A stretch of 64,000 bases of DNA. It comes from Candidatus Hydrogenedentota bacterium (GTDB lineage: Bacteria > Hydrogenedentota > Hydrogenedentia > Hydrogenedentales > SLHB01). Each line of letters opens with the position of its first letter. Position 1 is the first letter of the stretch. The notes under the pieces were generated by a model that searched no databases, had not been told where the DNA came from, and saw nothing but the letters and a program-made list of their open reading frames with translations. The stretch lies in the NCBI GenBank assembly GCA_029552745.1, contig JAKPDK010000172.1, positions 62,001-126,000 on the forward strand, in the 5' to 3' direction. Of the stretch, positions 34,295 through 43,458 are shown piece by piece. A program made the translations under genes and the position numbers.

Positions 34295-35656
34295 GTGCCC
34301 CCAGCAATGTCACAAAATGTTCCCAAGAAATCACTTCTCAGAAGACTCACGAAAGCTGCCGCCCTGTTTTTACTGGTTATCGTGGCGCTTCTGTTGGTTG
34401 CGTTTCTTGTTGTGTTTCGCGCAGCGATCTATCACCGTCTGGTTACATTCCCCGCAGAAAAAAGCGCATGGGAAACGATTCGAGCCCAACGGGAGCAAGT
34501 GGTGTTGGATGACGGTTGGATGGAAATACGCGGAGCCTGCCATAGCCACTCGGAATTATCACACGACAGTGAAATACCTTTCGCGGAGATACTCGCCGCA
34601 CTGAAACAAGCAGAGCTCGAGTTTATTTGTATGTCCGATCATACGATTGACGGCAAAGCAGATTATTCACTCGGCTGGCGCGGCGACCACGAAGGTGTTA
34701 TTTTCATCAGAGGTTTTGAAATGGCTCACGGCTTTATGCCTTGGGGGCTGCCCGATGACACCATACTTGATAACGCCATGGAGCCACACGCCTTAGCACG
34801 TCTTATCGCAGAAAAAAACGGCCTGCTTTTCTTTGCTCACCCGGAGGAAGAACGTCTTTGGGACCTTCCCGAACTGACAGGCATGGAGATTTACAATCTT
34901 CATGCCGATTTCAAAGATGAGAAACTGGCCGATCTCTTGCCGGATCTTATCCTCAACCTGTCGGCATACCCTGATCAGACACTTCGGCTGATTTTCGACC
35001 GCCAAACCGAAATCCTTAAGCATTGGGACGCCTTGAATCAGCAACGAAAGATTGTCGGTATCGCGGCAAACGACGCTCATCAAAACACCGGCATAAGAGG
35101 ATACGTAACCGAACAAGACACGTTTCAGCTACGTGAAAGAGGCTCAGCTGATGTGATAAAAGAGTGGAATCTGAATCCCTTTTCAAAACTTTTATTGCAG
35201 ACTCTATTTGGAAACTGGCAAGGTACCCGAGAACTTTTCTCCATTACCCTTGATCCTTACGTACAAAGCCTGCGATACGTCAATACGCACCTCCTCGTTG
35301 CTGAAAAGAGTGAAGCAGCAATCTTGGATGCACTAAAGTCAGGCAGATGCTTTGTCGCATTTGACATGATCGCGGATGCCCGCGGATTCACTTTCATGGC
35401 CGAAAACGGACAGCAGAAGACGGTCATGGGCGAGCAAATATCCTTTAGCCCCGACCTCACCTTTCTTGCAGAGTCCCCTTTGCCTTGCCATTTTGCGCTG
35501 GTTCGCAATGGAGAACGGGAAGCGGAACAAACAGGCCGGATGTTTGTGTGGAAAGCCCAATCATCCGGAGTTTACCGATTGGAAGCCGAGTTGCAGGTCC
35601 GCAATGAGTGGATACCTTGGGTCTACACAAATCCCATTTTCGTGAAAGATAATTGA
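34295..35656 (+). CDS. Membrane-anchored PHP-domain protein
   Basis: The 453 residues begin with a basic N-terminus and one membrane segment (about 25-48), placing the rest outside the cytoplasm. From about 82 the PHP-superfamily metal motifs appear in order: HSHSELSHDS, CMSDHT, EMAHG, FAHPEEE and ANDAHQN. PHP proteins hydrolyse phosphoesters with a trinuclear metal centre. The C-terminal 130 residues are beta-rich and may be a separate domain. The GTG start has AGGAG 9 bases upstream. A sigma-54 promoter and a terminator hairpin precede it. Substrate unknown; the exported location is unusual for the family but not unique. Confidence 0.8.
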   Translation: MPPAMSQNVPKKSLLRRLTKAAALFLLVIVALLLVAFLVVFRAAIYHRLVTFPAEKSAWETIRAQREQVVLDDGWMEIRGACHSHSELSHDSEIPFAEILAALKQAELEFICMSDHTIDGKADYSLGWRGDHEGVIFIRGFEMAHGFMPWGLPDDTILDNAMEPHALARLIAEKNGLLFFAHPEEERLWDLPELTGMEIYNLHADFKDEKLADLLPDLILNLSAYPDQTLRLIFDRQTEILKHWDALNQQRKIVGIAANDAHQNTGIRGYVTEQDTFQLRERGSADVIKEWNLNPFSKLLLQTLFGNWQGTRELFSITLDPYVQSLRYVNTHLLVAEKSEAAILDALKSGRCFVAFDMIADARGFTFMAENGQQKTVMGEQISFSPDLTFLAESPLPCHFALVRNGEREAEQTGRMFVWKAQSSGVYRLEAELQVRNEWIPWVYTNPIFVKDN

Positions 35657-35770
35657 CATCGGCTCCAAGTAACCCGGACGAAAGCTAAGTGCACCTCTGA
35701 CCCCACGCGGGCTCTTATGTGCAAACCCTTCACTCCCACACGCAATTACCCATTACCGCGTTTCAGCAAG

Positions 35771-35799
35771 TTGAGAAACGGGCGTTCATTGTGTAAAAT
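35771..35799 (+). promoter_or_regulatory. Sigma-70-type promoter of the yicC operon
   Basis: TTGAGA, a 17-base spacer and TAAAAT. The predicted start near 35806 gives a 27-base leader to yicC. It would drive yicC, gmk, rpoZ, coaBC and the M42 peptidase. Confidence 0.7.
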
Positions 35800-35832
35800 A
35801 AGTATTTTGAACAACTTAAAACGGGACGCTTT

Positions 35833-36711
35833 ATGGCTTATAGCATGACAGGTTTTGGCAAGGCCTCTTGCCATGTTAACGGACAAGAAATTGTCGTAGA
35901 AATCAGCTCGGTGAACCACAGGTATCTCGAGCTCAGCCTTCGATTGCCGAACAATTGGTTGGCGTTGGAAGGCGATATTAAACAAGTCCTTCGGGAAAAG
36001 ATATCCCGCGGCAAACTCTCGGGAAATATCTTTCGCAAGCGTTTCGGAGCGCCGATTCAAACAATCCAATTCGACGTCGAAACTGCAAAACACTACATAG
36101 ATGCCTCTCGGGAGCTAGCCCGGCTTCTTGATACCAACGAAACGTTGACCTTGAATGTCTTGATGCAATTGGAAGGCGTTTTTGTGCCCCAAGAACCCGA
36201 AGAAGACCTGGAAACGCTCCGAGGGCCTGTATTAGCTGCAGTAGCCGAAGCAGCAGACAAGCTCAACGTCATGCGCGCCGCTGAGGGCAAGAAACTCAGC
36301 CTAGACATCCGAGAACGTTTGTTCGTGATCGCAGAAACGCTCAAGAAGATCGAACAACGCCTCCCTGAAGTATCAGCGGAATACGAAAAACGACTGAGGA
36401 CGCGCCTTCAAGAACTCAAGGGCGAAGTTGACTTGCCAGATGACCGCATTGCCGTGGAGGTAGCATTGTTGGCAGAAAAGTCCGACCCCACGGAGGAAGT
36501 GGTTCGCCTGAAAGTTCATCTGGGACACATGTCTTCGCTGTTGGAAAAGCGGGAGCCCGTAGGACGGCGTCTTGACTTCTTGACCCAGGAGTTGCAACGC
36601 GAAGCAAACACGTTGGGCGTCAAGACACGAGACAGTGGAATGATCCAAGACATTCTTTTCATCAAGGCGGAAATTGAGAAAATCCGCGAGCAGGTTCAGA
36701 ATATCGAGTAG
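35833..36711 (+). CDS. yicC: YicC family endoribonuclease
   Basis: YicC-type proteins are endoribonucleases that in E. coli affect small-RNA turnover. The 292 residues start with the family signature MAYSMTGFGKASC and end with the DUF1732 motif REANTLGVKTRDSGMIQDIL and an acidic helix. Other expected blocks (VNHRYLELSLRLP, LRGPV) are present. Full length. It is followed by gmk after 9 bases; yicC-gmk-rpoZ-coaBC is a conserved bacterial order. Confidence 0.95.
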   Translation: MAYSMTGFGKASCHVNGQEIVVEISSVNHRYLELSLRLPNNWLALEGDIKQVLREKISRGKLSGNIFRKRFGAPIQTIQFDVETAKHYIDASRELARLLDTNETLTLNVLMQLEGVFVPQEPEEDLETLRGPVLAAVAEAADKLNVMRAAEGKKLSLDIRERLFVIAETLKKIEQRLPEVSAEYEKRLRTRLQELKGEVDLPDDRIAVEVALLAEKSDPTEEVVRLKVHLGHMSSLLEKREPVGRRLDFLTQELQREANTLGVKTRDSGMIQDILFIKAEIEKIREQVQNIE

Positions 36712-36720
36712 GTTACGGTC

Positions 36721-37284
36721 GTGCAAAAGAATGGAAAAATCTTCATTATCTCGGGACCATCCGGTTCTGGAAAACATGCCATCATTAAGGAACTGATTGA
36801 TAAAGACCCTCGTTTGGTTTTGTCGATTTCTGCCACAACCCGGCCTGCCCGGCCTGGAGAAGTCAACGGTAAGGATTACTATTTCTTAAGCCAAGAAGAG
36901 TTTTCCAAAAAAATCGAAAATAATGAGTTTGTTGAATGGGCTCAGGTCCACGGATATCGATATGGGACACTTCGCGCAGAACTTCTGAGACACATTGAAA
37001 GTGGCAAAGACGTTATCTTACAAGTGGATGTCCAAGGAATGCGCGGTCTTAAACAAGCAGATTTGGATACGATTACCATTTTTATTGTTCCGCCGTCCCT
37101 AGAGGAACTAAGAAAACGACTCAACAAACGGGGCACAGAATCCGAAGAAGCGCTGGCAATACGGTTGGCAAATGCTCAACATGAACTCAACGCGCAGCGG
37201 GATTACGACTATATCGTTGTCAATGACGTTCTACCTAAAGCCGTTGAGGAAGTACAACGTATCATCGAAGAAACACGTCATTAA
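36721..37284 (+). CDS. gmk: Guanylate kinase with atypical P-loop
   Basis: Gmk phosphorylates GMP and dGMP to the diphosphates. The 187 residues contain the usual blocks: GPSGSGK (about 13-19), SISATTRPARPGEVNGKDYYF (GMP binding) and the lid region GTESEEALAIRLANAQHEL. The residue after the P-loop lysine is His and the next is Ala, where the family has Ser/Thr in one of these positions to bind magnesium-ATP. The start is GTG with AGTAGG 8 bases upstream; the ATG ten bases later is out of frame. Apart from the P-loop it looks intact. Confidence 0.94.
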   Translation: MQKNGKIFIISGPSGSGKHAIIKELIDKDPRLVLSISATTRPARPGEVNGKDYYFLSQEEFSKKIENNEFVEWAQVHGYRYGTLRAELLRHIESGKDVILQVDVQGMRGLKQADLDTITIFIVPPSLEELRKRLNKRGTESEEALAIRLANAQHELNAQRDYDYIVVNDVLPKAVEEVQRIIEETRH

Positions 37285-37337
37285 TTAAGATATGACAACG
37301 CGCGGCGAAAATTGCTGCGCAAAAGGAGGTTTTACAC

Positions 37338-37562
37338 ATGGCGAATATTTCCATTGAGTACTTGGAAGGAAAAGCTGACAGTCTGTATCGTCTCGTGATC
37401 GCAGCGGCAAAACGCGCTTCTCAGTTGGCACGGCCCGACAGCCGTCCGCTGGTATCTCCAATCTCCAAAAAGCCGCCTGTTATCGCATTGGAAGAGATCA
37501 TCGCAGACAAAATTAAGGTCGTAGCCGGCGACGGGTCGGAAGATGACGAACTCGGCGCCTAG
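37338..37562 (+). CDS. rpoZ: RNA polymerase omega subunit
   Basis: The omega subunit helps assemble RNA polymerase. The 74 residues contain the family core YRLVIAAAKRASQL and VIALEEIIADKI, with an acidic tail. A strong AAAAGGAGG site lies upstream of the ATG. It sits between gmk and coaBC as in many bacteria, and its last 20 bases overlap the start of coaBC. Confidence 0.92.
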   Translation: MANISIEYLEGKADSLYRLVIAAAKRASQLARPDSRPLVSPISKKPPVIALEEIIADKIKVVAGDGSEDDELGA

Positions 37563-38778
37563 AGAAGTTGTCCTTGGAGTCACCGGCTCCATTGCCGCGT
37601 ACAAAGCGGCTGAGATTGCATCTCAACTCGTGCAACGCGGCATAAAGGTGACTCCTGTCCTGACAACAGCTGCCTGTGAGCTGGTATGCCCTGCGACGTT
37701 CGAAGCAATTACCGGTAACAAGGCAATAACCCGGTTGTTTGAGCCCCTCTCAAACCCGGAAATAGAACATATCGCGGTAGCGAATCGCGCCGATTTGTTT
37801 TTGATCGCTCCTGCGACGGCGAATATTTTAGCGAAGGCTGCCGTAGGAATTGCTGACGACTGGTTGAGCACCACCCTGCTTGCCACACGCGCCCCTGTGC
37901 TCTTCGCGCCCGCAATGAATACATTGATGTATGAACACCCGGCGACTCAAGAAAACCTTCGTATCCTGAAACAGCGCGGTTGCCACTTTATAGGGCCGGA
38001 AAGTGGACGTCTTGCTTGCGGAACGGTGGGCGCTGGGCGCATGGCAGACCCGTCCCATATCGTCGAATTCGCCCTCACGTTGTTGGACCCACGAAACGAC
38101 CTTAGAAACGTTCGTGTCCTTATCACAAGTGGACCAACGCGCGAACCAATCGACCCGGTACGTTTCATCAGTAATCGGTCATCGGGAAAAATGGGGACCG
38201 CCCTCGCGAGAGAAGCGCTTTTTCGGAAAGCCCATGTGACCGTCATCAGCGGTCCAAGTGAAGTCGCGATGCCCTACGGCGTCGAGGTCCTTTACGTAGA
38301 AACCGCGGAAGAAATGGCGCAAGCCTGTGCAACACGCTTTTCAGAATGTGACGTTTTCATAGCGGCCGCCGCTGTAGCCGATTACAAGCCTGATCATGTG
38401 CTGGACACAAAGCATAAACGCAGCGATGGCCCTTTGCGTCTGTCCCTCGTGGAAAATCCCGATATTTTGGGCACATTGGCACAAAGAAAAGCTCCGCACC
38501 AAATTATTGTCGGATTTGCGGCAGAAACGGACAATCTTCTTGCCCACGCCCGAGAAAAACTTACGAAAAAGAACCTGGACTTTCTTCTTGCAAATCAAAT
38601 AGGCATTCCCCAATCCGGCTTTGGTACGTCAACGGTGCGTGCCTATTTGCTTCACGCATCCGGCGAAACAGCAGACCTCGGACTTCTTCCAAAAGAAACC
38701 GTGGCGGAACGCATTTTTGACCGGGTCGCCGAACTCATAAAGAAACGTACAGCGACACAAGGAGCAAGCTCATTATGA
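37543..38778 (+). CDS. coaBC: Bifunctional phosphopantothenoylcysteine decarboxylase / phosphopantothenate-cysteine ligase
   Basis: CoaBC makes 4'-phosphopantetheine for coenzyme A. The N-terminal flavoprotein half (1-185) shows LGVTGSIAAYKAAEIASQL, the catalytic His region, PAMNTLMYEHPA (the PxMN motif) and LACGTVGAGRMADPSHI with the catalytic Cys. The C-terminal ligase half has LITSGPTREPIDPVRFISN and RSSGKMGTALA, followed by AAAVADYKP. 411 residues is standard. It overlaps rpoZ by 20 bases and the next gene by 4 bases. Confidence 0.96.
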   Translation: MTNSAPREVVLGVTGSIAAYKAAEIASQLVQRGIKVTPVLTTAACELVCPATFEAITGNKAITRLFEPLSNPEIEHIAVANRADLFLIAPATANILAKAAVGIADDWLSTTLLATRAPVLFAPAMNTLMYEHPATQENLRILKQRGCHFIGPESGRLACGTVGAGRMADPSHIVEFALTLLDPRNDLRNVRVLITSGPTREPIDPVRFISNRSSGKMGTALAREALFRKAHVTVISGPSEVAMPYGVEVLYVETAEEMAQACATRFSECDVFIAAAAVADYKPDHVLDTKHKRSDGPLRLSLVENPDILGTLAQRKAPHQIIVGFAAETDNLLAHAREKLTKKNLDFLLANQIGIPQSGFGTSTVRAYLLHASGETADLGLLPKETVAERIFDRVAELIKKRTATQGASSL

Positions 38779-39833
38779 AAAAAGACTCGCTGGATTTTCT
38801 GAAGAAACTAGTAACTACTCCTAGTCCGTCGGGCTTTGAGAGTCCCGTACAAGCCCTGTGCGCCGAATACGCACGCGGCTTCGCAGACGAAATCTACAAA
38901 GATGTCCACGGAAATCAATACCATGTGCGTAATGCCGGTGCAGAGCTTCGCGTTATGTTAGCCGGACATGTAGATGAGATCGGTTTGATGATAAATGATA
39001 TCGACGATAAGGGTTTTTTGGGGTTTGTGGCTATCGGCGGTATCGATGCCTCCGTCCTCGATGGACAACGGGTTGTGGTACACGGTAAGAAAGGACCTGT
39101 GCCGGGAGTTATCGGAAGAACAGCCATACATCTCACAGACCAAGAGGACCGGGGAAAGCCGCTGAAACTGCACCAACTCTGGATAGACATCGGAGCAAAA
39201 GGCAAGAACGATGCCGAAAAAGTGGTGTCGATTGGCGACCCCGTCACCGTTGATGCCGGTTTCCTAGAACTCCGAAACGAATGCGTTGCGGCACGAGGAT
39301 TCGATGACCGCATCGGTGCGTTTGTCATTCTCGAGACACTCAAACTGCTGGCAAAACGCAAATTCGACTGCGCGGTCTATGCCGTCACCACGGTGCAAGA
39401 AGAAATTGGACTTCGGGGCGCGGTGACAAGTAGCTACGGTTGCAAACCGCATGTCGGGCTGGCTGTAGACGTAGGTCATGCGGTGGATTACCCCCACGTA
39501 GACGCCCGCAGGCACCGAGAAGGTAAGATTGGAGCAGGTCCTATCCTATATCGTGGGCCTAACATAAACCCAATAGTAGGGAAGCAACTGCTGGAAATCG
39601 CACGGAAACAGAAAATTCCGTATCAGATCGCAGCCGCTCCCCGCGCCACCGGAACCGATGCAAACGTGATGCAAATCAGCCGTGATGGAGTGGCTACGGG
39701 GCTGATAGGCATTCCAAATCGTTACATGCACAGTCCTGTCGAATTGATAAGCCTCCAAGATGCACAGCACGCCGCTGAACTTATTGCCGAGTGGATATGC
39801 ACCTTAAAACCCGGAACAAGTTTTATTCCGTAG
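38775..39833 (+). CDS. M42 family metallopeptidase (glutamyl aminopeptidase / TET type)
   Basis: M42 enzymes are cytosolic aminopeptidases that form tetrahedral assemblies. The 352 residues carry the metal ligands and catalytic residues in AGHVDEIGLMIND, ARGFDDRIGAFVILETL, TTVQEEIGLRGA and AVDVGHAVDYPH, and a final CTL tail. The ATG overlaps the coaBC stop by 4 bases. Its stop overlaps by 11 bases the end of the convergent LRR gene. Substrate specificity cannot be read from sequence. Confidence 0.93.
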   Translation: MKKDSLDFLKKLVTTPSPSGFESPVQALCAEYARGFADEIYKDVHGNQYHVRNAGAELRVMLAGHVDEIGLMINDIDDKGFLGFVAIGGIDASVLDGQRVVVHGKKGPVPGVIGRTAIHLTDQEDRGKPLKLHQLWIDIGAKGKNDAEKVVSIGDPVTVDAGFLELRNECVAARGFDDRIGAFVILETLKLLAKRKFDCAVYAVTTVQEEIGLRGAVTSSYGCKPHVGLAVDVGHAVDYPHVDARRHREGKIGAGPILYRGPNINPIVGKQLLEIARKQKIPYQIAAAPRATGTDANVMQISRDGVATGLIGIPNRYMHSPVELISLQDAQHAAELIAEWICTLKPGTSFIP

Positions 39834-42504
39834 ACGGTTGGGAGACTGCCGGGCTGTCACAGAGTATCCGACACTCGGGCAAGACAGCGCGGATACGGTC
39901 AATAAGTTCAGGCGAAACGGACGTACCCGTTAGGTCAAGGAGGTGTAGCTTTTTCAAGGCGGTCACATGCTGAGCGCCCGCGTCCGTAATCTGCTTGCAT
40001 CCGGATAAACTCAGTGCTTCCAAATTCGCCATACTATCCGCTATTAAAGCCACCGAGGCGTCGGAAATTCCTACATGATTCAAGATAAGATATCGTAAGT
40101 TATGTAACTTCGTGAGATAGGGAACGCCACCATCACCCACTTTGGAACTAATTACTGTAAGCGATTTCAAACCAGTAAGCAGAGAAACCAACAAAAGGTC
40201 ATTGTCCTGTAAAAGATCATTTGCAACAACTAGGGCATCCAAGTCGTCCGGCTTTAAGTCACGAATCCGTGAAAAGTCGGGCACACCTTCCGAATTCGCC
40301 ATTAAGAGGAGCGCATTGCCAGCAGGTAACCGTACGGGGCCGCGCGCTAGCCCCAACAAACGCCATTCCGTTGCCTCAAGCGAAACGTGCGGTGCTTCAT
40401 AAACCCTTGCTTCGGTTGGAGACAAAGGAAACAAAACACACCGTTCCTGATAGGGATTACCCTCTGCAGTTATTTTGATGTCCGAAATGCCGGAAGAAAG
40501 AGTTGCCAGGTCAGCGCCTGTCACACGAGTGTCCACCAGATAAAGTTCCTTAAAGCCGCCCACAGCCGCCAACACATTTAAGGCATCTATAGTAATAAAT
40601 CCTTGCTCCAATCGGAGCGAACCTAAAGAAGTTAACTGCTTGATTTCTTCCAGCGCCACGTCGGTGGCTACCCCACCAACCAAGGTCAGCACGGAAGTAT
40701 TCGGACTGGATAGGAAACTACGCAACGTCTCCCGGTCGGGACACCGACCCCTCAATACCAGTTCCTTCAATGAGACCATTTTTGAGAATGAGTCGGAGAT
40801 TTCTGGAGGGCTAGCCGCAACTTCGGATATATCCAAATCGAGCTTTCTAAGCGTGTTTATTGCCGCCAAGCTCTCTAAAAAGGCTTTATCAATACGTCCC
40901 TCGTCGATCCGTAGCTCCTCCAAACACCTACTAGTATTCAAGCGATCAAGCCCAAGAAGTCCGGCAGAACCATTAAGAATCAAGGTACGCAGTTTCGCGA
41001 CCTTTGCCACTGAGTCAAAACCCGGCTCTGTGATTCCAGAGCGGCACTCGAGAACTTCCAAGGATTTTAAAGAAGGCAGGAAGTCCATAGAACCTGCACA
41101 AGTCGTGCCCCCGAGAGATAACTGATGAAGAGACGGCAAAGAAGAGAGAACCTCTAGGGCACTTTCGGTGATGCCACTCGGCAGACGAAGTTCTTCAAGA
41201 AAACTTAGATTCGATAAGAAAGGCAAGGAAAGGTCTGAAAAAGAGGTATGCTCGACGTTGAGTGCTTTCAGCGAAGACAATTCCGAAAGAAACTCAAACC
41301 CCTTTGGAGTGGCTAAATCGATGCCTTCGAGAGTCAGTCGTTCAAGGTTTTTCAGCGCTGCCACGTGCTGGAGACCCAAATCCGTCAATTGAAACGTATG
41401 CTTCAATTCCAAAACTTTTAAGTTGACCAGGCGCTCAAATGCCGACATCATGTCATCCGTCAAAGCGCTATTTTGAATCAGAAGCGATTGAAGTTGCGTA
41501 CCGCATGTGTTCGCCAGAGTGTCCATATCCAGCCAGTGACATTCTTCAATATCAATTCGCAGTTCTGAATCAGGAGCCACTGTAAGCGAACCCAACGCGG
41601 TGCCCCTATATTTCCAAGACGCCCCTGCAGAACCCATATCTTCTTTAACAAACAATCTGCCCAGCACACGGTCATCAGGAAAGGATAAGGTAACTTCGGT
41701 GGGAGGTTGCGCCGAAGGAATGGGCGCAACATCCAACGCCGGTCCTTCCGAAACAATGTCTTTCTCGGGCATTGAGGGAGGCGTCGTTATCTCTGGGGAA
41801 CGGTAGTAGAAAAAAAGACCGGTGATTACAGCAAGAGCAACAAAAGCCAGAACAAGCCATCGGGAAAAACGGCGATGCGTTTTGCTTTGGCTTGTCACTT
41901 CAACAACTTCCGCAGGAAGTATCCCATCATCTGATGACGAGGAATCTTCTGCTAATTCTAACGGAGTTTCTAACGGCTGTATTTCGTCCTCTGAAGATTC
42001 CATCTCCAACTCTTCATCCTCGGGCTCCTGAATCAAGGTAGAATCTTCTATAGTCAAATGGTCTGTTTCATTTTCAGACTGAGCCTCTGCGTCGGTTTCA
42101 GCCGGTCCGCACAAAGTAACGTTGCCCTCAATTAGATCCGAAGCTGCTTCAGAGGAAAAAGTATCTTCCGCTGGCAACGAATCCGGGACACTCGCTGGGG
42201 CTGCGCCACTGAACCGCGCGGGCTCTAACTCTCCGTCTGCCACGCGTACCGCAATGTCCGCCAGTAATTTCACCCCCACACTACGCGCGGTCGGCGAAAG
42301 TTTGATAAGGCGATTACACGTGTCTGCTGCTTCAGACAGACGGTTCTGCTTGATAAGACACAATACCCGGGCATGTAAAAGCACCGGGTTGTCTGGAAAA
42401 CGTTCTATCAGAGAATCCAAGACAGTTAAGGATTCCGCATATGCGCCCGCAGAGTAAAGCTTAGAGGCTTTCTCATATTCTGAATGCAGCGTTTCTGTGT
42501 CCAT
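39823..42504 (-). CDS. TPR / single-TM / leucine-rich-repeat protein
   Basis: The 893 residues divide into an N-terminal tetratricopeptide-like region (about 1-85; YSAGAYAESLTVLDSLIERF), an acidic Glu/Ser-rich linker, one membrane segment at about 215-235, and a long C-terminal array of leucine-rich repeats (LxxLxLxxxxITDxGLxxL type, about 330-890; for example CKQITDAGAQHVTALKKL). The TPR part is probably cytoplasmic and the repeats extracytoplasmic. I chose the ATG at 42504, which has GGTGGAA 7 bases upstream. No enzyme domain is seen. Such proteins are common binding scaffolds. Confidence 0.85.
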   Translation of the reverse strand: MDTETLHSEYEKASKLYSAGAYAESLTVLDSLIERFPDNPVLLHARVLCLIKQNRLSEAADTCNRLIKLSPTARSVGVKLLADIAVRVADGELEPARFSGAAPASVPDSLPAEDTFSSEAASDLIEGNVTLCGPAETDAEAQSENETDHLTIEDSTLIQEPEDEELEMESSEDEIQPLETPLELAEDSSSSDDGILPAEVVEVTSQSKTHRRFSRWLVLAFVALAVITGLFFYYRSPEITTPPSMPEKDIVSEGPALDVAPIPSAQPPTEVTLSFPDDRVLGRLFVKEDMGSAGASWKYRGTALGSLTVAPDSELRIDIEECHWLDMDTLANTCGTQLQSLLIQNSALTDDMMSAFERLVNLKVLELKHTFQLTDLGLQHVAALKNLERLTLEGIDLATPKGFEFLSELSSLKALNVEHTSFSDLSLPFLSNLSFLEELRLPSGITESALEVLSSLPSLHQLSLGGTTCAGSMDFLPSLKSLEVLECRSGITEPGFDSVAKVAKLRTLILNGSAGLLGLDRLNTSRCLEELRIDEGRIDKAFLESLAAINTLRKLDLDISEVAASPPEISDSFSKMVSLKELVLRGRCPDRETLRSFLSSPNTSVLTLVGGVATDVALEEIKQLTSLGSLRLEQGFITIDALNVLAAVGGFKELYLVDTRVTGADLATLSSGISDIKITAEGNPYQERCVLFPLSPTEARVYEAPHVSLEATEWRLLGLARGPVRLPAGNALLLMANSEGVPDFSRIRDLKPDDLDALVVANDLLQDNDLLLVSLLTGLKSLTVISSKVGDGGVPYLTKLHNLRYLILNHVGISDASVALIADSMANLEALSLSGCKQITDAGAQHVTALKKLHLLDLTGTSVSPELIDRIRAVLPECRILCDSPAVSQPSTE

Positions 42505-42534
42505 ACAGGTTCCACCCATAACCAGCTTGCACAT

Positions 42535-42788
42535 TCTACACTACAGCAGGATAGCCAACCAGGACAACACTGCAAGACTCCTTTGGAGTGTTTACCAAAG
42601 ACCTGACTGCGTCCATTTGTAAGAAAACCGCCAGCGAAAGCCGCGGGATGGGGAAATGGCATGCAATACCTTACCCGCTACTCATTCACAAAGAAATAAG
42701 AACGTGCCATCCTCAAACGTTTTTCTCAGAAGGGGAGATCCAAATGAAGCGGTAGAAATCTTCCGAAAGCAAAACTTTAGCCCAATAA
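42535..42788. other. Intergenic region without a recognised gene
   Basis: Together with the terminator and spacer this gap is about 310 bases between the LRR gene and the FlgM-like gene. It holds a short inverted repeat (CTTTGG-N8-CCAAAG at 42581-42600) and promoter-like A/T-rich stretches, but nothing I can support as a gene or a defined site. Confidence 0.6.
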
Positions 42789-42810
42789 AAAAAAGCCGCC
42801 CCCGGCGGCT
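42787..42810 (-). terminator. Rho-independent terminator of the FlgM-like gene
   Basis: AGCCGCC pairs with GGCGGCT around CCC, and on the minus strand is followed by T8. It lies about 35 bases after the stop at 42844. Confidence 0.88.
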
Positions 42811-42843
42811 ATCAAAAGCATAATGATGCTTGACTTTTTCGAA

Positions 42844-43152
42844 TTACGCTTGATTCAGTTGAATATACTTGCTGATTCGCGCAGCCACGATCTGAACGAC
42901 TTCCTGAATCTTCTGAATTCCCTCTTCCACATGCCGCCGCGCTTCTTCGACACGCTGTTCATCTATATCGGAGATAGCATTCGCTAACCCTGCATAACGC
43001 GCAACTTCAGAAGCCGCAAGCGCATCCGTCTTTGTGCCACCTCCGGTTCCGCCGAGGGGAGAAAGCTTCTCCCGTAATTCTCGCGGTTGCGGCTGTTCTA
43101 CTTCGTTGGCACGTACAGGGCCTTCACCTATACTGAAGATGCCAACAACCAT
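42844..43152 (-). CDS. FlgM-like protein, candidate anti-sigma-28 factor
   Basis: The 102 residues show a disordered Gly/Pro-rich N-terminal half and a helical C-terminal half. The C-terminal SDIDEQRVEEARRHVEEGIQ followed by VAARI resembles the FlgM C-terminal pattern (D-x-R-xx-K/R-V-xx-L-xx-I-xx-G-xx... I-A-xx-L), and KTDALAASEVA is in the place of the FlgM DxVxLS motif. The match is weak by sequence alone. Support comes from the sigma-28 promoter upstream, where flgM is classically located. A strong AAGGAG site precedes the ATG and a terminator follows. It would bind FliA and hold it inactive until hook completion. FlaG or an unrelated small helical protein are alternatives. Confidence 0.6.
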   Translation of the reverse strand: MVVGIFSIGEGPVRANEVEQPQPRELREKLSPLGGTGGGTKTDALAASEVARYAGLANAISDIDEQRVEEARRHVEEGIQKIQEVVQIVAARISKYIQLNQA

Positions 43153-43202
43153 TTTTGCTCTCCTTAGCTACCTTGTTTTCCGGCATCCCTGCCGCTCTTT
43201 AT

Positions 43203-43230
43203 TTATCGGCATAAATGGGTCGGACCTTTA
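43203..43230 (-). promoter_or_regulatory. Sigma-28 (FliA) promoter of the FlgM-like gene
   Basis: The minus strand has TAAAG, 15 bases, GCCGATAA, the same spacing and the same -10 as at flgK. The predicted start near 43196 gives a 44-base leader, matching the 43 bases at flgK. Confidence 0.75.
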
Positions 43231-43458
43231 GCTCCTATTCTTGCTGCAATGAGGCAAAATAAGTCCATACATAACAATCACTTAACTCTGCCTTTCGCTG
43301 GAAACTGTCTGTTCCGACCATGCAAGATATCACCAAATTCATCCCCTATCAGGAAGGGATGTTGCTTTGACCGTTGTTTCATTGACGAGAGTAGTCGAAA
43401 GAATGGTTTCAGTATCAATTTATGGTATGATTACGTAAGAAATAGTTGTCAAGGTTTT

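Noticed and set aside
43249-43458. N-terminal extension of the HD-GYP regulator
   Set aside because: The stretch has no domain character and would cover the divergent promoter region; the receiver domain starts right after the ATG at 43459.
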